Positions 11,501 to 23,700 of a stretch of 64,000 nt of DNA are shown here, piece after piece. The notes under the pieces were generated by a model. The model was not told the origin of the DNA and searched no databases. It saw only the letters and a list, made by a program, of their open reading frames with translations. How positions within the stretch are numbered: the stretch's first letter is position 1; each line of letters begins with the position of its first letter. Source of the stretch: Tubulanus polymorphus. Its lineage: Eukaryota; Nemertea; Palaeonemertea; Tubulaniformes; Tubulanidae. The stretch covers positions 9,801,001-9,865,000 of the forward strand of contig NC_134025.1 in the NCBI RefSeq assembly GCF_964204645.1, read 5' to 3'. A program made the translations under genes and the position numbers.

Positions 11501-14474
11501 ATGATAAAATACGTGTCTCTAATGAAGAACAAGTACTGACATAAACTTACATAGACAAACGTTACAACATAACAAATGACATAAAACGACATCTACTTAC
11601 ATGAAGAAGTCTTTATTGAATAGCACCGTAGAAAGCAATTTGTTAGCTAAATATTCGTCACCACTTTGAAGATGAGGAAGTAAATGTAATGTGAACTGAT
11701 GGACAAATTTCATATAAATCGTACGCTGAAATTAAATCAATGAAAATAAAGAAGTGTGTTTTAACTGGTCCGTTTACTAAGTACAATGTATACGCATGTA
11801 CCGGTACATACATCTGATGATGTCTGAAGAGCCATTTGCGCTAGAAAACACTGAACATTGAATTCAAACTTTGTGAAATAGTTTAACACAAGTGCCATCG
11901 GTCTGGAATGAACTAACAGCCTCATATACTGTAGAGTGTCGTCATCGGTCAGTACAAGTGGAAATAACTGTGATGAAAAAAACATGCAAATTTTTTGATG
12001 ATATCATACAAATGAAGATGATTCTTAGCGATTTTTATTCATAGATACGACTTTGTTTTGATTGTAGTAGCTGGTTTATCTAATTTTTCCAAAGACCATA
12101 CCTTGTCTATCATGCCCTTGTGAAGACTTCCTAACTCAAGCAGTAAACGTAGTACAGCTAAGATAAAATTATAAGGCGATACTTCAGTTAAGACAGGGGT
12201 CAAAAGAATAGATTTCTCCATGAGAGTGGATGATGGCTGCAACCGATTGCTTTTGAAATCCACTGGTTCGACTATCGCGCCGTAATCGGGATTGTTATCG
12301 CAGCGTTCACGAGACTGACGCAACGTCGACGACAGCTGTGACGAATATCGCCTATATAAGAAAAAGTGAAATGAGACTTCATTTGAGTCGTTCATAGCAC
12401 CCAGTTTCGTGACATTGCCTATTCAACAAACCTTAACCCAATATAATGTGATTTCATCGCCTGGCAATTCAGACATGGTCGAAGTAAAAGGCTGAAATCT
12501 TCTGCTAATTGAGTAACCTCAACAGCATTGTAGCCTGGCTATAAAAAGACATGTTTATGTTATTCAGTTTATGTTAGAGTAAGAGCTGGCAAATATGAAC
12601 AGGCGTTTATTTTAAGAAGTGAACAAAACCTCACCTGAGTTTGTATTCTTGATAAGTAAGAGGATAGCAAATTTAACAACGAGGATAACAGCATAGTGTC
12701 CATCCTCTACAAAAAAAAAATTCCAAATTTTGACTCGTAAATCCATTCTGAAAAATTTTATTGACACCCAACTTATTGGTTGTAATGAAGAAATTAAATC
12801 GATTAAGAGTTCAAGACTTTTTCGTGAAACCCTGTCCAGTATTTGCTCATTAAGGTAAAATATTTTGGTTCTGAATGGTTATATCCGTAGTATGTGATAA
12901 TAAAGTACCGTATGATAATAAAGTACTGTATGTACCTTTGCAGGTGTTGTCAGTTGTGAAAAACTACGCAGAGCTTTTTCAACATTGAGTAGAACTGGTT
13001 GCAGTAAGCCAGCTACTTGGCTCCATTGAATTGCTGGACCAGCCAGCTCTTCATCATCAGCATCTACATCCATATTATCAGCATCCAGTGATCTGAACAT
13101 AAAACATACCAGTATATTCATTTCTGATGAAGTTTATGCACCTTATATTTATGACTGTCGAGACAATTGCAAACGAACAATTGAGTTGTGTAGCGCAAGC
13201 TGACACTAATCTATTTACACAAAATACCTAAATTTGACTTTCTTTGAAGGATTTGGTGAACTAGCAGTGAGAACCATTGCCTCGAGTAAACACAGAATAG
13301 AGGCAGCCTGCGTAATCTCTAGTGGATCATGTTCATTTGACATCGATGAGACTTGCTGCAATTTTTTCATCAATACCGCATACAATTCACTAGAATTACA
13401 CAATCACATTAGAATTTATGGGTATTGCTGAATATTCTTTTTGGGAATCCAGATTTCTCACTGGATGGAATAACCTACCTAAATGATTCTGTTGCTAACC
13501 CATAACATGTAAGCACCGTCCATGTCCTATAGCTTTCGATCACTAAATTAAAGGCCTCCGAGTGGGGTAATTCCAGATCGCTGAAAAAGATTGTACATTT
13601 ACTTTGATATCAGTGCAGATATGCTATAGTATCCAAGTTTTTTATGTATTCAATGGGTTATTGAAATGCTAAGATGATTCAAACAGAACTTACCTTGTTT
13701 CTACAGCAACATATCGAGTTATACAGTTCATCAGTTTATATTTTGAAACCTACGAATGGAATAAACATGATAAACTAAGTCCTACACTAAAATGAATCTA
13801 TGATTAATTAAATTAGATTAAGCCATGTATCAATAGCTCTGTCATAGAACACTGTCAGCTTCTTAAAACAGAAATGAGAGGACTCACCAGCATAGCAGCC
13901 ATATGTCTTCCCATTGAACAGATAATTCGAACGAATTTCATAGCAGTTGGGACAGGAATTCCGTAGACTGAAGTCACCGGCGATGTTACCGATTTCCAAA
14001 CGACGGGCAGAAATTCTACCATTATGCAATCGATCAATGTAGAGTTCGTGAAGATCTACAAAGTATCCAAAGGGAAATGCGAAAATGAAGAATACGTTTT
14101 GAGTAAATTATATACAAGTCATTTCAGAACAAGAAATGGAATTGCTTACAGATATGTTGTCGACAAGAATGAAGAAATCAATACCTGATAAGCGGTTTGC
14201 TTAGAATGCCGGGCGATTCTGATTAGTACTTCCAGCGCCTGTATCACTGAGTCAGGAGGTGGTTTACATGTACATATTATGTACTTCAGACGTTCAATAA
14301 GCATCATTCTCAATAAGCCCTAAAACAATAATTTGTCCGTAAGTGATATCTTCAGTACTGGTATGCCAATTCAATGTAGTTGCGAAAAACAAAATCGTTT
14401 ACTTTGATGAGATCTTCCTTGACCACATCGGCATCAGTTTTCTGCGGCTTCTCTGGGTCGTCATCATCTTTGTT

Positions 14475-14513
<39 letters not shown>

Positions 14514-17039
14514 TTCGATAACAGGTTGCAGTGTTGAGAATTCTCTACCTCTGTACCAGGTGAAAACGCTGTCAATGCATTCCTACAGTTAGAACCATGG
14601 ATATGCACACAATAAATGCTAATGCAAATATCTATAGGTTTTAGTATTCGATTTTTAAAAAATATAGTCAGTTTAACTGTAGTTTTTATGCAGGAAACAT
14701 TCAGAGACTTTCCATACCTCATCTATTGAATTCGTCATCAGAGCATGCAGAGTCTGCAATGCAGCACACATTACGGATTCAGTGCTATCATCGAGCGCCC
14801 AACGAATAAGAAACGTTATTCCCGCGTCGAGTAATGTAGGAACTAGACACTTCGCTAGTGATGACGTAAACATGCCCAATTTGGCCTGAAAATAAATGAT
14901 TATTCAGACTGTAGAAGGAAGGGTATGTTCAATCGAAACGAAGTTACACGGAATTGCACTTACGTTCGTTATGATTTTAGTTAAAACATTCAGAGCCAGA
15001 ATACGTTGTTGAACGATTGCGCTGCGCGCCAGTTGAAATAAGTCTTCAAGAGAGTAGCCAGCTCTCTGCAGACAGGAAAATATTTCTGACATTTCATGCG
15101 AAAAATGTACATATTACAGAAAATGCTGTTAACTGATATAAATTACACTGTATTACCTCTGGTTCATCACCATGGTGATGTAATCCAAGATGAATTGGTA
15201 TATCAGCATCGCTAGATAAAACTTCCCCTTGTAGATTAAATCGGGCTTGAGTTGCTTTCTATGAATAAGAAATTGAATTTCGCTATAAAGCAGTCGATAG
15301 TTCAATTCTCAACATTTGTTCAATACATACCTTACTGTCAGCTGCGTCAGGCAGAGGAAGGTCTTTCATCATCCATTCAAGTTTGTCTTGCTCCATTTTA
15401 TTCATGTTCACCCAGTCTTTACTTGGTTTCACTGGTAATGGTATACCATGATCATCTAAATTGATATAGGCTCTCAAAATCAAAAATATTTTCATTAAAA
15501 AAATAATCATGACTGAGACAAACATTTTGCACAGTACTAACTGGCTTCCTTCCTTTCATTATTTGGTCTTAGTTCCTCGGAAAATGTGATGTTTTTACTT
15601 GTAGAATCCATTATCTCAATTTTTGGATGAACTTCCGATTCAGATTTTCTTGCATGTTTTGCTTTTAGAAATTCAACAATTTTTGGGTCTGGAAAGAATA
15701 ATATAGGCTTATAGTATGAAGCACATAGGACATGTACCGGGTATTTACTGGTATTGTATTATTACAGTCATGAATACCTAATGTTTCCATTAGGTTCTTC
15801 TGCTCTTCAAGAATTTCCGACTCAGACATCGCAGTCAACTTTTCGACGTTTTCTTTGTGAATCGTTTCCATATCTTTAGCTATATCTGGCTCTACCTCAT
15901 CTCCCTGACTAGATACAGCCGAGTTCTTATCATTTCCAGCTAAACAAAAATAAAATAGTAAGTTGGACCATTCAAAACATCCAGTTGAAATTGCACATCT
16001 CCAGATCAGAGCCACCAAAATGCAATTAAAATCCTTACAGGCTTTTTGAAAACACGAATGAGTTTTGTTTGAAAATCTGCTCGTTTTCTGTGTTCTGACA
16101 ACTACTCCGAGTTCTTCCGGTGACATTTTCGTCAGAGACTGGGCGAAAAGACTCTTCTTTTTACTTCCTTTTTCTGCTGGATGATGCTACAAACGAACAA
16201 AGTTGTTAATGAAAATCGACAAAATCACAGAGAAACTCAATCTATGGAAAGAACTCGATTCATACCTGATGTTCACCAATCTGAAAGGGCTTTGGGAATG
16301 CGTGACCTTTAATGCCAATAGGAACGCTGATTGGAATCTCAGTAGTATCCCTTTCCACAATTTCTGTGAGTATCTTACTTATGTGACGATCATGTCCTAA
16401 AATCAAACATAAGATATTAAGTGTCTTACAGGTAGGAATGAGTAACTGTTGAAATTCGAAATATCTGGTATCTAATACTGTCTAAACGTGATTCTGGGTC
16501 ATCAATTTCTTCATCCTGCTCTAGATCAGTTTTACTCCTTTGTTCTTTGAATCTCGACTTTTTTGCCGGAGGCTTGTTGACTGGTGGTGCCGGCAATGTG
16601 GATGGCAAACCTATGCAAATATATCAAAAGACCTTACTATCCCTGGCTTTCCCATTTCAACCCAAAACCCTACTACTTGCTGTTTACTCTCCTCCTACCA
16701 TACCATTATCTATTCTAATCTAGTAAGTGTGAATTCAGGTGTAAAATTGGTCTAACTAAACTATTTTTTAGGAGAAAACTGTAAGTTTTTCTGATTAGGC
16801 CTTCTTTTTGTGCTTCAAGGAAACTTGCCAGAACAAAATTAATTATTCACTGATTAGATATTACCATCTAACTGGACAATGTCTTTTGTCAGTTTTGAGT
16901 CTTTCAACACTTCATCTGACAATTTATGCTTATCGGCGCGTTTCACCACAGTTGCTGCTGGTGTAACTTTTCCGGATAGAAATGCTTCTTGAAGAGCCAG
17001 CAGGTCTTCTTCGGTTTCTTTCGTGGTGGGCCGCTGCAT
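8569..17039 (-). CDS. RPAP1: RNA polymerase II-associated protein 1, 29 coding exons, 1402 aa
   Basis: RPAP1 helps assemble and import RNA polymerase II and links it to Mediator. Coding exons, high to low: 16865-17039, 16479-16610, 16266-16396, 16039-16186, 15778-15939, 15542-15688, 15331-15470, 15157-15258, 14964-15065, 14718-14885, 14403-14582, 14185-14319, 13888-14055, 13694-13749, 13479-13580, 13228-13389, 12936-13092, 12635-12706, 12438-12538, 12102-12351, 11812-11967, 11601-11725, 11215-11415, 10997-11122, 10751-10914, 10536-10668, 10191-10356, 9795-10019, 8569-8691. They sum to 4209 bases with every junction in phase. Diagnostic stretches are [14 protein letters not shown] at the N-terminus, [11 protein letters not shown], the RPAP1_C signature [32 protein letters not shown] (exons 8-9), [15 protein letters not shown] and the C-terminal [12 protein letters not shown]. 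The exon 6-7 junction uses a GTTAGT donor and a weak acceptor and is the least certain. Exon 11 carries an in-frame (GAT)n run. The start methionine aligns with the family start. An upstream acceptor at 17053-17054 implies a 5' UTR exon. Antisense AATAAA at 8472-8477. Confidence 0.95.
8955..9674 (+). mobile_element. Non-autonomous element with inverted ends, copy 1 (RPAP1 last intron)
   Basis: It starts tttttagcccacttgggac and ends cccaagtgggcatggtgtccctggacccctagt. The motif GCCCACTTGGGA near the start is repeated inverted near the end. The interior holds the phrases gtgagtttcaaggtcattgg, accagggggcg and aacttagtatttccatat, which are repeated in tandem in copy 2 (59364-60329). It has no transposase or other coding region. 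It lies wholly inside the last RPAP1 intron (8692-9794), in antisense orientation to that gene. It could be a MITE or a Helentron-type element with a central tandem core; no clear target duplication is visible. Confidence 0.8.
14468..14514. repeat. (ATC/GAT)n microsatellite inside RPAP1 exon 11
   Basis: About twelve consecutive ATC units occur on the plus strand, GAT on the coding strand, in frame to encode a poly-aspartate run followed by [12 protein letters not shown]. Vertebrate RPAP1 has an acidic linker at the equivalent place, so the acidity is probably functional while the length may vary between individuals. Confidence 0.9.
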
Positions 17040-17737
17040 TGCTCTTTGCGTTCTGTATGAAAACAAAAAACCAATGCAATACCATACGAGTTAATGCTCA
17101 GCTAACATTAGATAAACATCGAGTAATCTTTGAAGTACATACACTCCAAGAGATTGAGCACAACGCTACACTTGACAATTTACGAATAATTCACTAATTT
17201 TCACACGAATTTCGTTTTTGTGGGCGCAACCATCTTGAATCTGCGTACGAGTCCGGATCCTGAATTTAGCAGTGCTTTTTAGTGCTTGCCCGAAATCGGC
17301 GTCCTGAATTTAGCGCTTGCCGAAACCAGGAAGTAAAGTACATGACAACAGAAATAAACAAATTGTCCCTGAAACTGCTGGTACTGACGCTAAATTTGAA
17401 GATTCTAGCCCCTGTATTCAGATAGAAGGTGCGTCAATGATATTTTCCCAAAGAAATGAATGAATTGAGAAGTTTGAAATTGTTTTTGTTAATTTTCTGG
17501 ATGCGTAAGCATTGTTTGGGCGCTTGTTTCGGTCTAAACTTTCAATCAAATTCAATTAATTGTATTCCCAGTTTTGTTCTATCTATGAGTTTTCACCTTC
17601 AGTTATGAGTATCCTATTTATGGGTTATTGTTGTATGTTTAATCTAACCCTTTGTTCAAAGGAGGAGCCTACTACACTTTATGTACTACACCAATCAAGC
17701 ATACACAGCATTGCTTCATTTTTTCTAGCATATCACA
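17040..17737. promoter_or_regulatory. Divergent promoter region between RPAP1 and DRC5
   Basis: The two start codons face away from each other across about 700 bases, so both promoters must lie here or the region is a bidirectional promoter. On the RPAP1 strand a YY1-like AAGATGG occurs at about 17229-17235, and a splice acceptor at 17053-17054 points to a non-coding first exon near 17150-17230. No TATA box is obvious for either gene. Confidence 0.55.
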
Positions 17738-20700
17738 ATGGTTCCAAAACCAGCTGAGACGGATTCGCCTATACCTGATGGTAAATCGGAGGCCGGCTCG
17801 CAAGCTGCTGGGGAGGACGACAGTAAGAGCGTCAAAAGCGGTAAAAATGTTGCATCGAGAGCGTTGTCCGGAAAGTCGGGAAGAAGCAGCGCCACGAGTA
17901 AAACCGTTACGCCGGAGCCATCGGTCGACGGAGACGCGTTACTCGACTTGCGCAACATGCGTCGAATTATAGCTGAAGATCCGGAATGGTCGTTAGCTAC
18001 GGTTCCATTGCTCGGAGAACTCTGCGTGAAGCATATTGTTGGCAATTTTGAATGTAAGCTATTCAGATTTTCGTTTTCAGTATTCTATATCAAAGTCTCT
18101 AGAGTTTGATATATGAAGCATTTTTGGAAGCTTTAAGATGTCGAACTACATTTGATGTTGATAAGCTTCAACTGCGGCCAATGAAGTGGGCCCCTGAAAT
18201 AAGAACCCATTTGGGTTTTTTTAGTTCTATTTCGATTATTAAAAACTCGCAGTTATAAGGATTTACCGGTAATCAAAAAGGTTATGCAGTAAACTCAAAC
18301 TCTAAACCTCAACGAAAAGTTTGATTGAATTCATACTAGAATAATGAGCTCTTGCTTAGGTTCTTAACAAGGTACCGTGGTAGTTTTATTGAAATTTTTA
18401 AGCCTATAAAAACACGTATTAAGATTCAAATTTCTCTATATTTCATTTCCAGTCAATTCAAAGATAATCAACGACCTTCTGCCTAAACACAAAGCGAAAG
18501 TTTTAGACAAGATTGCTGTTGGAATTCCGTTGAAAGTCACCGCTCAGCTCGTCGAAGACGAAGGCTACTGGAAACGATGCTGTAAATCGCGTTGGGAAAT
18601 CTGCGACGTGTCACGGTACGGCGCCAGCTGGAAACGAATGTACTTCGAACGAAATCTCGAAGAGATCATCGAACACTTCGTTCCCGAACAGACCGACCCG
18701 ACGAAACTGCAAGAAACGCTGCCGTTGTCGACGAATTTTGTCCAGCGTTTAATCGTCCGGCAACTACTGCCGCCGGTGAAAGAATGCAAAGACGTCGACG
18801 ACGAGGGTTCAGACGCGGGCAGCGACGCTGGCGAAGGTCCCGAAACCGATCATTTCGACTTCTCGAATGTGTTGCCCGCGTTGCCCAATCTCGTCGAGTT
18901 TCGCGTGACGTACGGCGTACGCGACTGCGGCATGAATTTCGAATGGAACCTCTTCCAGTTCACGGCGAAAGACTGTCTTCTGTTGGCGAAGTGCATCGCG
19001 AACTGTAAGAACTTGAAAGTGTTTCAGTTGCATCGCAGTAAAGTTGACGATGATAAAGTACGCGTTTTAATCAGTCACATCTTAGACCACCCGGGACTCG
19101 TCGAGCTCGATCTGTCGCACAATATGATCGGCGATCGCGGAGCGCGCGCCATCGGCAAGTTTTTGAACAATCGCAGTAAGTTGGTGAAATTGGACATCAG
19201 CGATAATCAGATACGAGCTCAAGGTGCGCAGGCAATCGCTCACGCGCTGATGAAAAACACGACTTTGACCAGTTTGAACGTTAGATTGAACCGTCTGGCG
19301 GACGAAGGCGGCGCCGCGATTTGTCGCGCGTTGTTGAAAAATTCGACGCTCGTCGAAATCAACCTCGGCAGCAACGAAATGACCGAACCGACCGCGGCGA
19401 TGCTGTCACAAGTCGTCGGTAAAAACTCGACTCTGACGACTTTAGATTTGTCTTGTAATAGATTGGGACCGGTAAGTGTATTGTTCTCTATGCAGGAGAT
19501 CACGCGTTTGGGAATCAGCATTTTAATGGTATAGATTTTCATTTGGGTCCAAGCAATGATTTCTCTTTTGGTTTCAAATATATAAAATTTTGGCCAATGA
19601 GAAACTGGTTAAGTTTCATGATCGAATATCTTCACACTGACAAGCCCTTCCCATTCCATATAAAAAGCCTAACACTAATGATTAGGCTACTTACCCAGTT
19701 CCCCAACTTAGTATGAAACCGAGGATCCAGAATCATATTTCTTAGAATAGGGGTTGACCCTGTTGTTTATTTGATTGGTTTCCCTTACAAACCCACCACA
19801 CCAGCCGGGAGTGAAACAGGGGGTTTGATTTTAAAATCAGAAATCCGTGTACTTGTATAGTTGTGTGATCGGAAGTGGAATTTACAGAATTTTTTGTTTA
19901 AATCAAAGTACATAATTGGGAAATTCTATTACGATTCATTCAAACAATCTTCCAACCAGTCTGAACCGGCAATCGACTGATTGGGGTTAGTTTCATTGGC
20001 TGCCTAATCTAAATACATCAAATTTTGGAATTTTGTCAATTTTCATATTTTGTTGGTCATTTTCCCACGTAGGCCTATAGTCTGGAAATTTATTAGTTCT
20101 TTAATTACTAAGAACGCAGGATTTTTTCAAGAAAAAAATGGGAGGGTGAAGGAAAAAAATGAAAATGAAAAAGAATTTTTTTTGTAGTAGGCATTTCAAA
20201 ATGGAAGAGAACAGGGAAAAAAAAATTGCTTTGTCATTTAAGTATTTTTCCACATTTTATTTTTGAAATTTGATGGTTTTTGCAAAATTCTGGGTGCAGA
20301 TCCGTGCTCCAAGTAATTAGAAAAAAATGCCTAACCGTTTTAGGGAGTGGATATTATGCAAATGCGGCAGCATTGTGGTAAAACGTTATTCCTTAATAAA
20401 ACGGTACGAATTTGAGCGTTTTTTGTTGGTCAGCCATGCTGCTCCATTGATAATTCGAAATCTCTGTTTCACTACTACTTCATTCACTCGCTCAAAGATG
20501 GCACGTGAAGTGTTCCTACAGTCGTTCTTTCCTTCTCACCAGCTCGCGAATCTAAATCCGAAAAATTGATTCCTAGTTAGATATTTTAAACCGCACGCTT
20601 TCAAGTTCGCCGTATATGGGCGTTTCGTGTTACAACGTTTATTTCATCATCAAATAACAAATGTATATAAATAGATTTAATTTACTGCGACATCGAACGC

Positions 20701-23700
20701 AAATAATCTTTCATAAACTGCGTCAATTGATTTTTCATTACATCGGAAAGATGCTATTTACGCAGGTTTAACCGTCGGTTAAGTTCACGATCGAAGCTTC
20801 TGAGCTTTTCTTTGCCTGAATGCAGAAATCAATATCAATAGCCACCCGAAACCCTACTCGAATTGCAAAGCACGTCTGCGTGAAGTCATTTTTCTACGAA
20901 ATCAATTCGACTCGTTCCATCATTTTCCGAGCGCATTTTTTCGGAACTGAATGCAGACACGGTTTATCAAATTTTCCAGCACACTTGTCGGGTGGCAGTT
21001 GTCTGTATTTCTTCCGTTTAAAGTTTGAATAGCTCCGTAAATAGGGTATAATGCCGTTGCGTAGAATTTTCAGCCGATGGCTTTTATTGTCGTCACGTAG
21101 TAGCTTAGCATCAATTTGTCACGCCGGAGTTAGATTGCGGATTATTATCGTACGGATGGGGATGGGCTAGTTTAATTGTACCCAAAAACGACGATAGAAG
21201 CGGCACGATTTGTCTTGCCTAAGCCGGGGCTTAGGTATCAATTATCTCGGCCAGTATGTGCCTTTGTAGTTATGATTTATAGCCTAGCATCCCCGTGTTG
21301 ACATCGGTTGATGGAAAATATAAATCTTATACGCTTAAATCAGACTTGTTGCAATATTTGGCAAGAAAAGCCATAAGCGATGTTAGTCTGAATACCAGTC
21401 GTTGTTACGGTCCCTCCCAAACTTTGGGGAACAACGCCTAGATACTAGACCAAAGTATATATGCATTAAGAATTTCTAAAATTTGGAGTTAAGCCCTCGG
21501 TTTAATCAACTGTCACGTTAATGATTAGCTGTTGCGTTGCGCGTGATATGCCCTTGGAATGAACTTTCTGTCGGTACCAGATTACCGTTCGTTGCGCTGC
21601 CGAACCCGATCCGCGTATAGAAAAATGAATAGATGTGCTAGACGGTTGGAATGAATTTCAGAATTTAATTCTCGAAGACGATCCGTTTATTTGCCCGCGG
21701 GGCAGAGCTGAGAATGTTTGAGATGCAACGTGTGACTGACATCTTCAATTGGTTTCGTCGCCTCGTGTCGGCAGACGAACATCATTGAATTAGCTCATTT
21801 GATTAAAACCGGTCTCGGATGAACAGCGACGAAACTAGCTACGCGATTCCGTATTATGATTTTCAGGGATACCTGCTGCCTCTACGGTGGTAGATGCGCT
21901 TTGCGATGAAGACATTTATGGCGACGATAACCTGCGGCGGGCCGTAGAGTGAAATTACAATAATGATTGCGTGCGAAACCTTTATTTATCCAGGCTCGAC
22001 AAGTTGACACGTATTTTTCTTTTTAAACGTTCACTAAAACTGCCGCTTGAACGTTGCGTAGGTGATTTGTTGGCGAGCGTTTAAGTGACGCGCACTGACA
22101 AAAACGACGTTTCTTCTCCGCTCGATTTCGGTGTCATTAAATGTGCAAATGGTTCGATTGACGAGAAAATTCGCCCCGATAGACAATTCCGCGCGAAAGC
22201 CAATACTACTGTCGCATCGTCCCGTGTAGTATAGCGAGGAACTTATGGATTATTCCGAAAACCGAAAAAAACAAGAATATCGATAATCCATAACCTGCTA
22301 GATGAGGAAGCTTTCGGCATCCGAGCGCGGAATATTATTGAATTATAATTGAGTTGTAAACCATATAGGCCTCCTCGATGATCGCTAGAATATTCGCGCG
22401 GAAGTCCTGTCGAATAATATATCGTTCACAGTTGCCATAATACGCGATTGACCGAAATCCAATAATAACTTCGGGGATCAAATCGATTTCGCTTGTGACC
22501 AGATAAATAATTAAGAATAAAAATCGATTGATTTGTGTGATGTGATGGACGTCTTGCACCGATATGTAGTGAATAGCTAGCAGCAGGGTGCTCCATTTGA
22601 TCAATAGTTATATACATATATAACTACCACGCCGATAAAGCTAAGAAGCCGTTTCGTCCAAACGGTTTTGGTTTTCATTCAAGCCCCATTATGATGTATG
22701 CCCTTAGTTTTTGATTGAAAAAGGTCCCTCTCTGAATGGGCATCCATTATACAGATCGATCAAATATTCATTCATCAAGATTCCGTAGTACGTATCTGTG
22801 ATAGCTATGGAGAATGCGATCACGCTGTGTCCTGTGTGTTGAGATCGCACGGTGATCTGACGCGCCGAATACGTTTTCAAGGCCCCGAACGATGGATACG
22901 TTACCGATAATGCGAAGATTAATGTTGGGAAAAGCGTGAGAATTCCTTAGTCATCGCAGATACGACACGCAGGCTTCACGACTTGATTACGTTCAAGGCC
23001 GCGAATAAAAACGAAACACCGTGTCGCTTTCTCGGCAATCGACTTGGGTATTCTGTTTCTTGCCTTTCGGCGAGAATTCTCCGGGGCTGCGCACGATTAA
23101 CAGTAACTGCCATCCATTCATCAACTCATTTTCGCGAGATAAAACTGTTTAGTCATGTCGATTCCCAAATGCCCGATTGCTCATTTTGATAACACTATAC
23201 CTTTTGTCGTGATTCATCGTCTGTTTCGTCATTGTTTTCCGGGCAAAACGATTTTCGTCGTTGTTTATCGGCCGATTACGCACTTCCCCGCGATTATGGT
23301 GCCCGTTTAATTGCTCGGAAAGGTTACGATGAACTGGTACCCACCGAGATCTTACTACCGACGTACCTGCCTACGCCCCGGGTGCAGGAAGGGCAGTTGC
23401 ACGGTAGTTGACCCCGGCTCTAAAGCACGCCCATTAACCCATCATACCACCTACGGCAATTACCCGTGTCGTAAACCCGAAGCATGTCTCTGTCACCGTG
23501 ATGAAATAGACGTTTGTATGTTTTGAGCTCTGCTGTTAACTTGGGCTTGGAGTAATCGTCTAGATGATTCAGGTGATTACTCCAAGGCTTGGGCTATGAT
23601 TTTAACCTGGTTGTATCGCAAGACTATAGTATACGAAACCACCATGGGATCAGTATTTTGGTCGATTCACGGGTTCGAAATAGCGGGATTAGTTCCATCC

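Noticed and set aside
14399-14722. Open frame with a run of methionines opposite the ATC repeat
   Set aside because: It is another frame of RPAP1 exon 11; the conserved frame reads the repeat as aspartate and is bounded by good splice sites.
19472-19534. DRC5 ending at 19534 as a two-exon gene
   Set aside because: The frame after 19471 is intron sequence starting GTAAGT; the conserved C-terminal motif is in the exon at 27290-27451.
23311-23526. Cysteine-containing small frame in the DRC5 intron
   Set aside because: No signal peptide and no regular cysteine spacing; probably chance.
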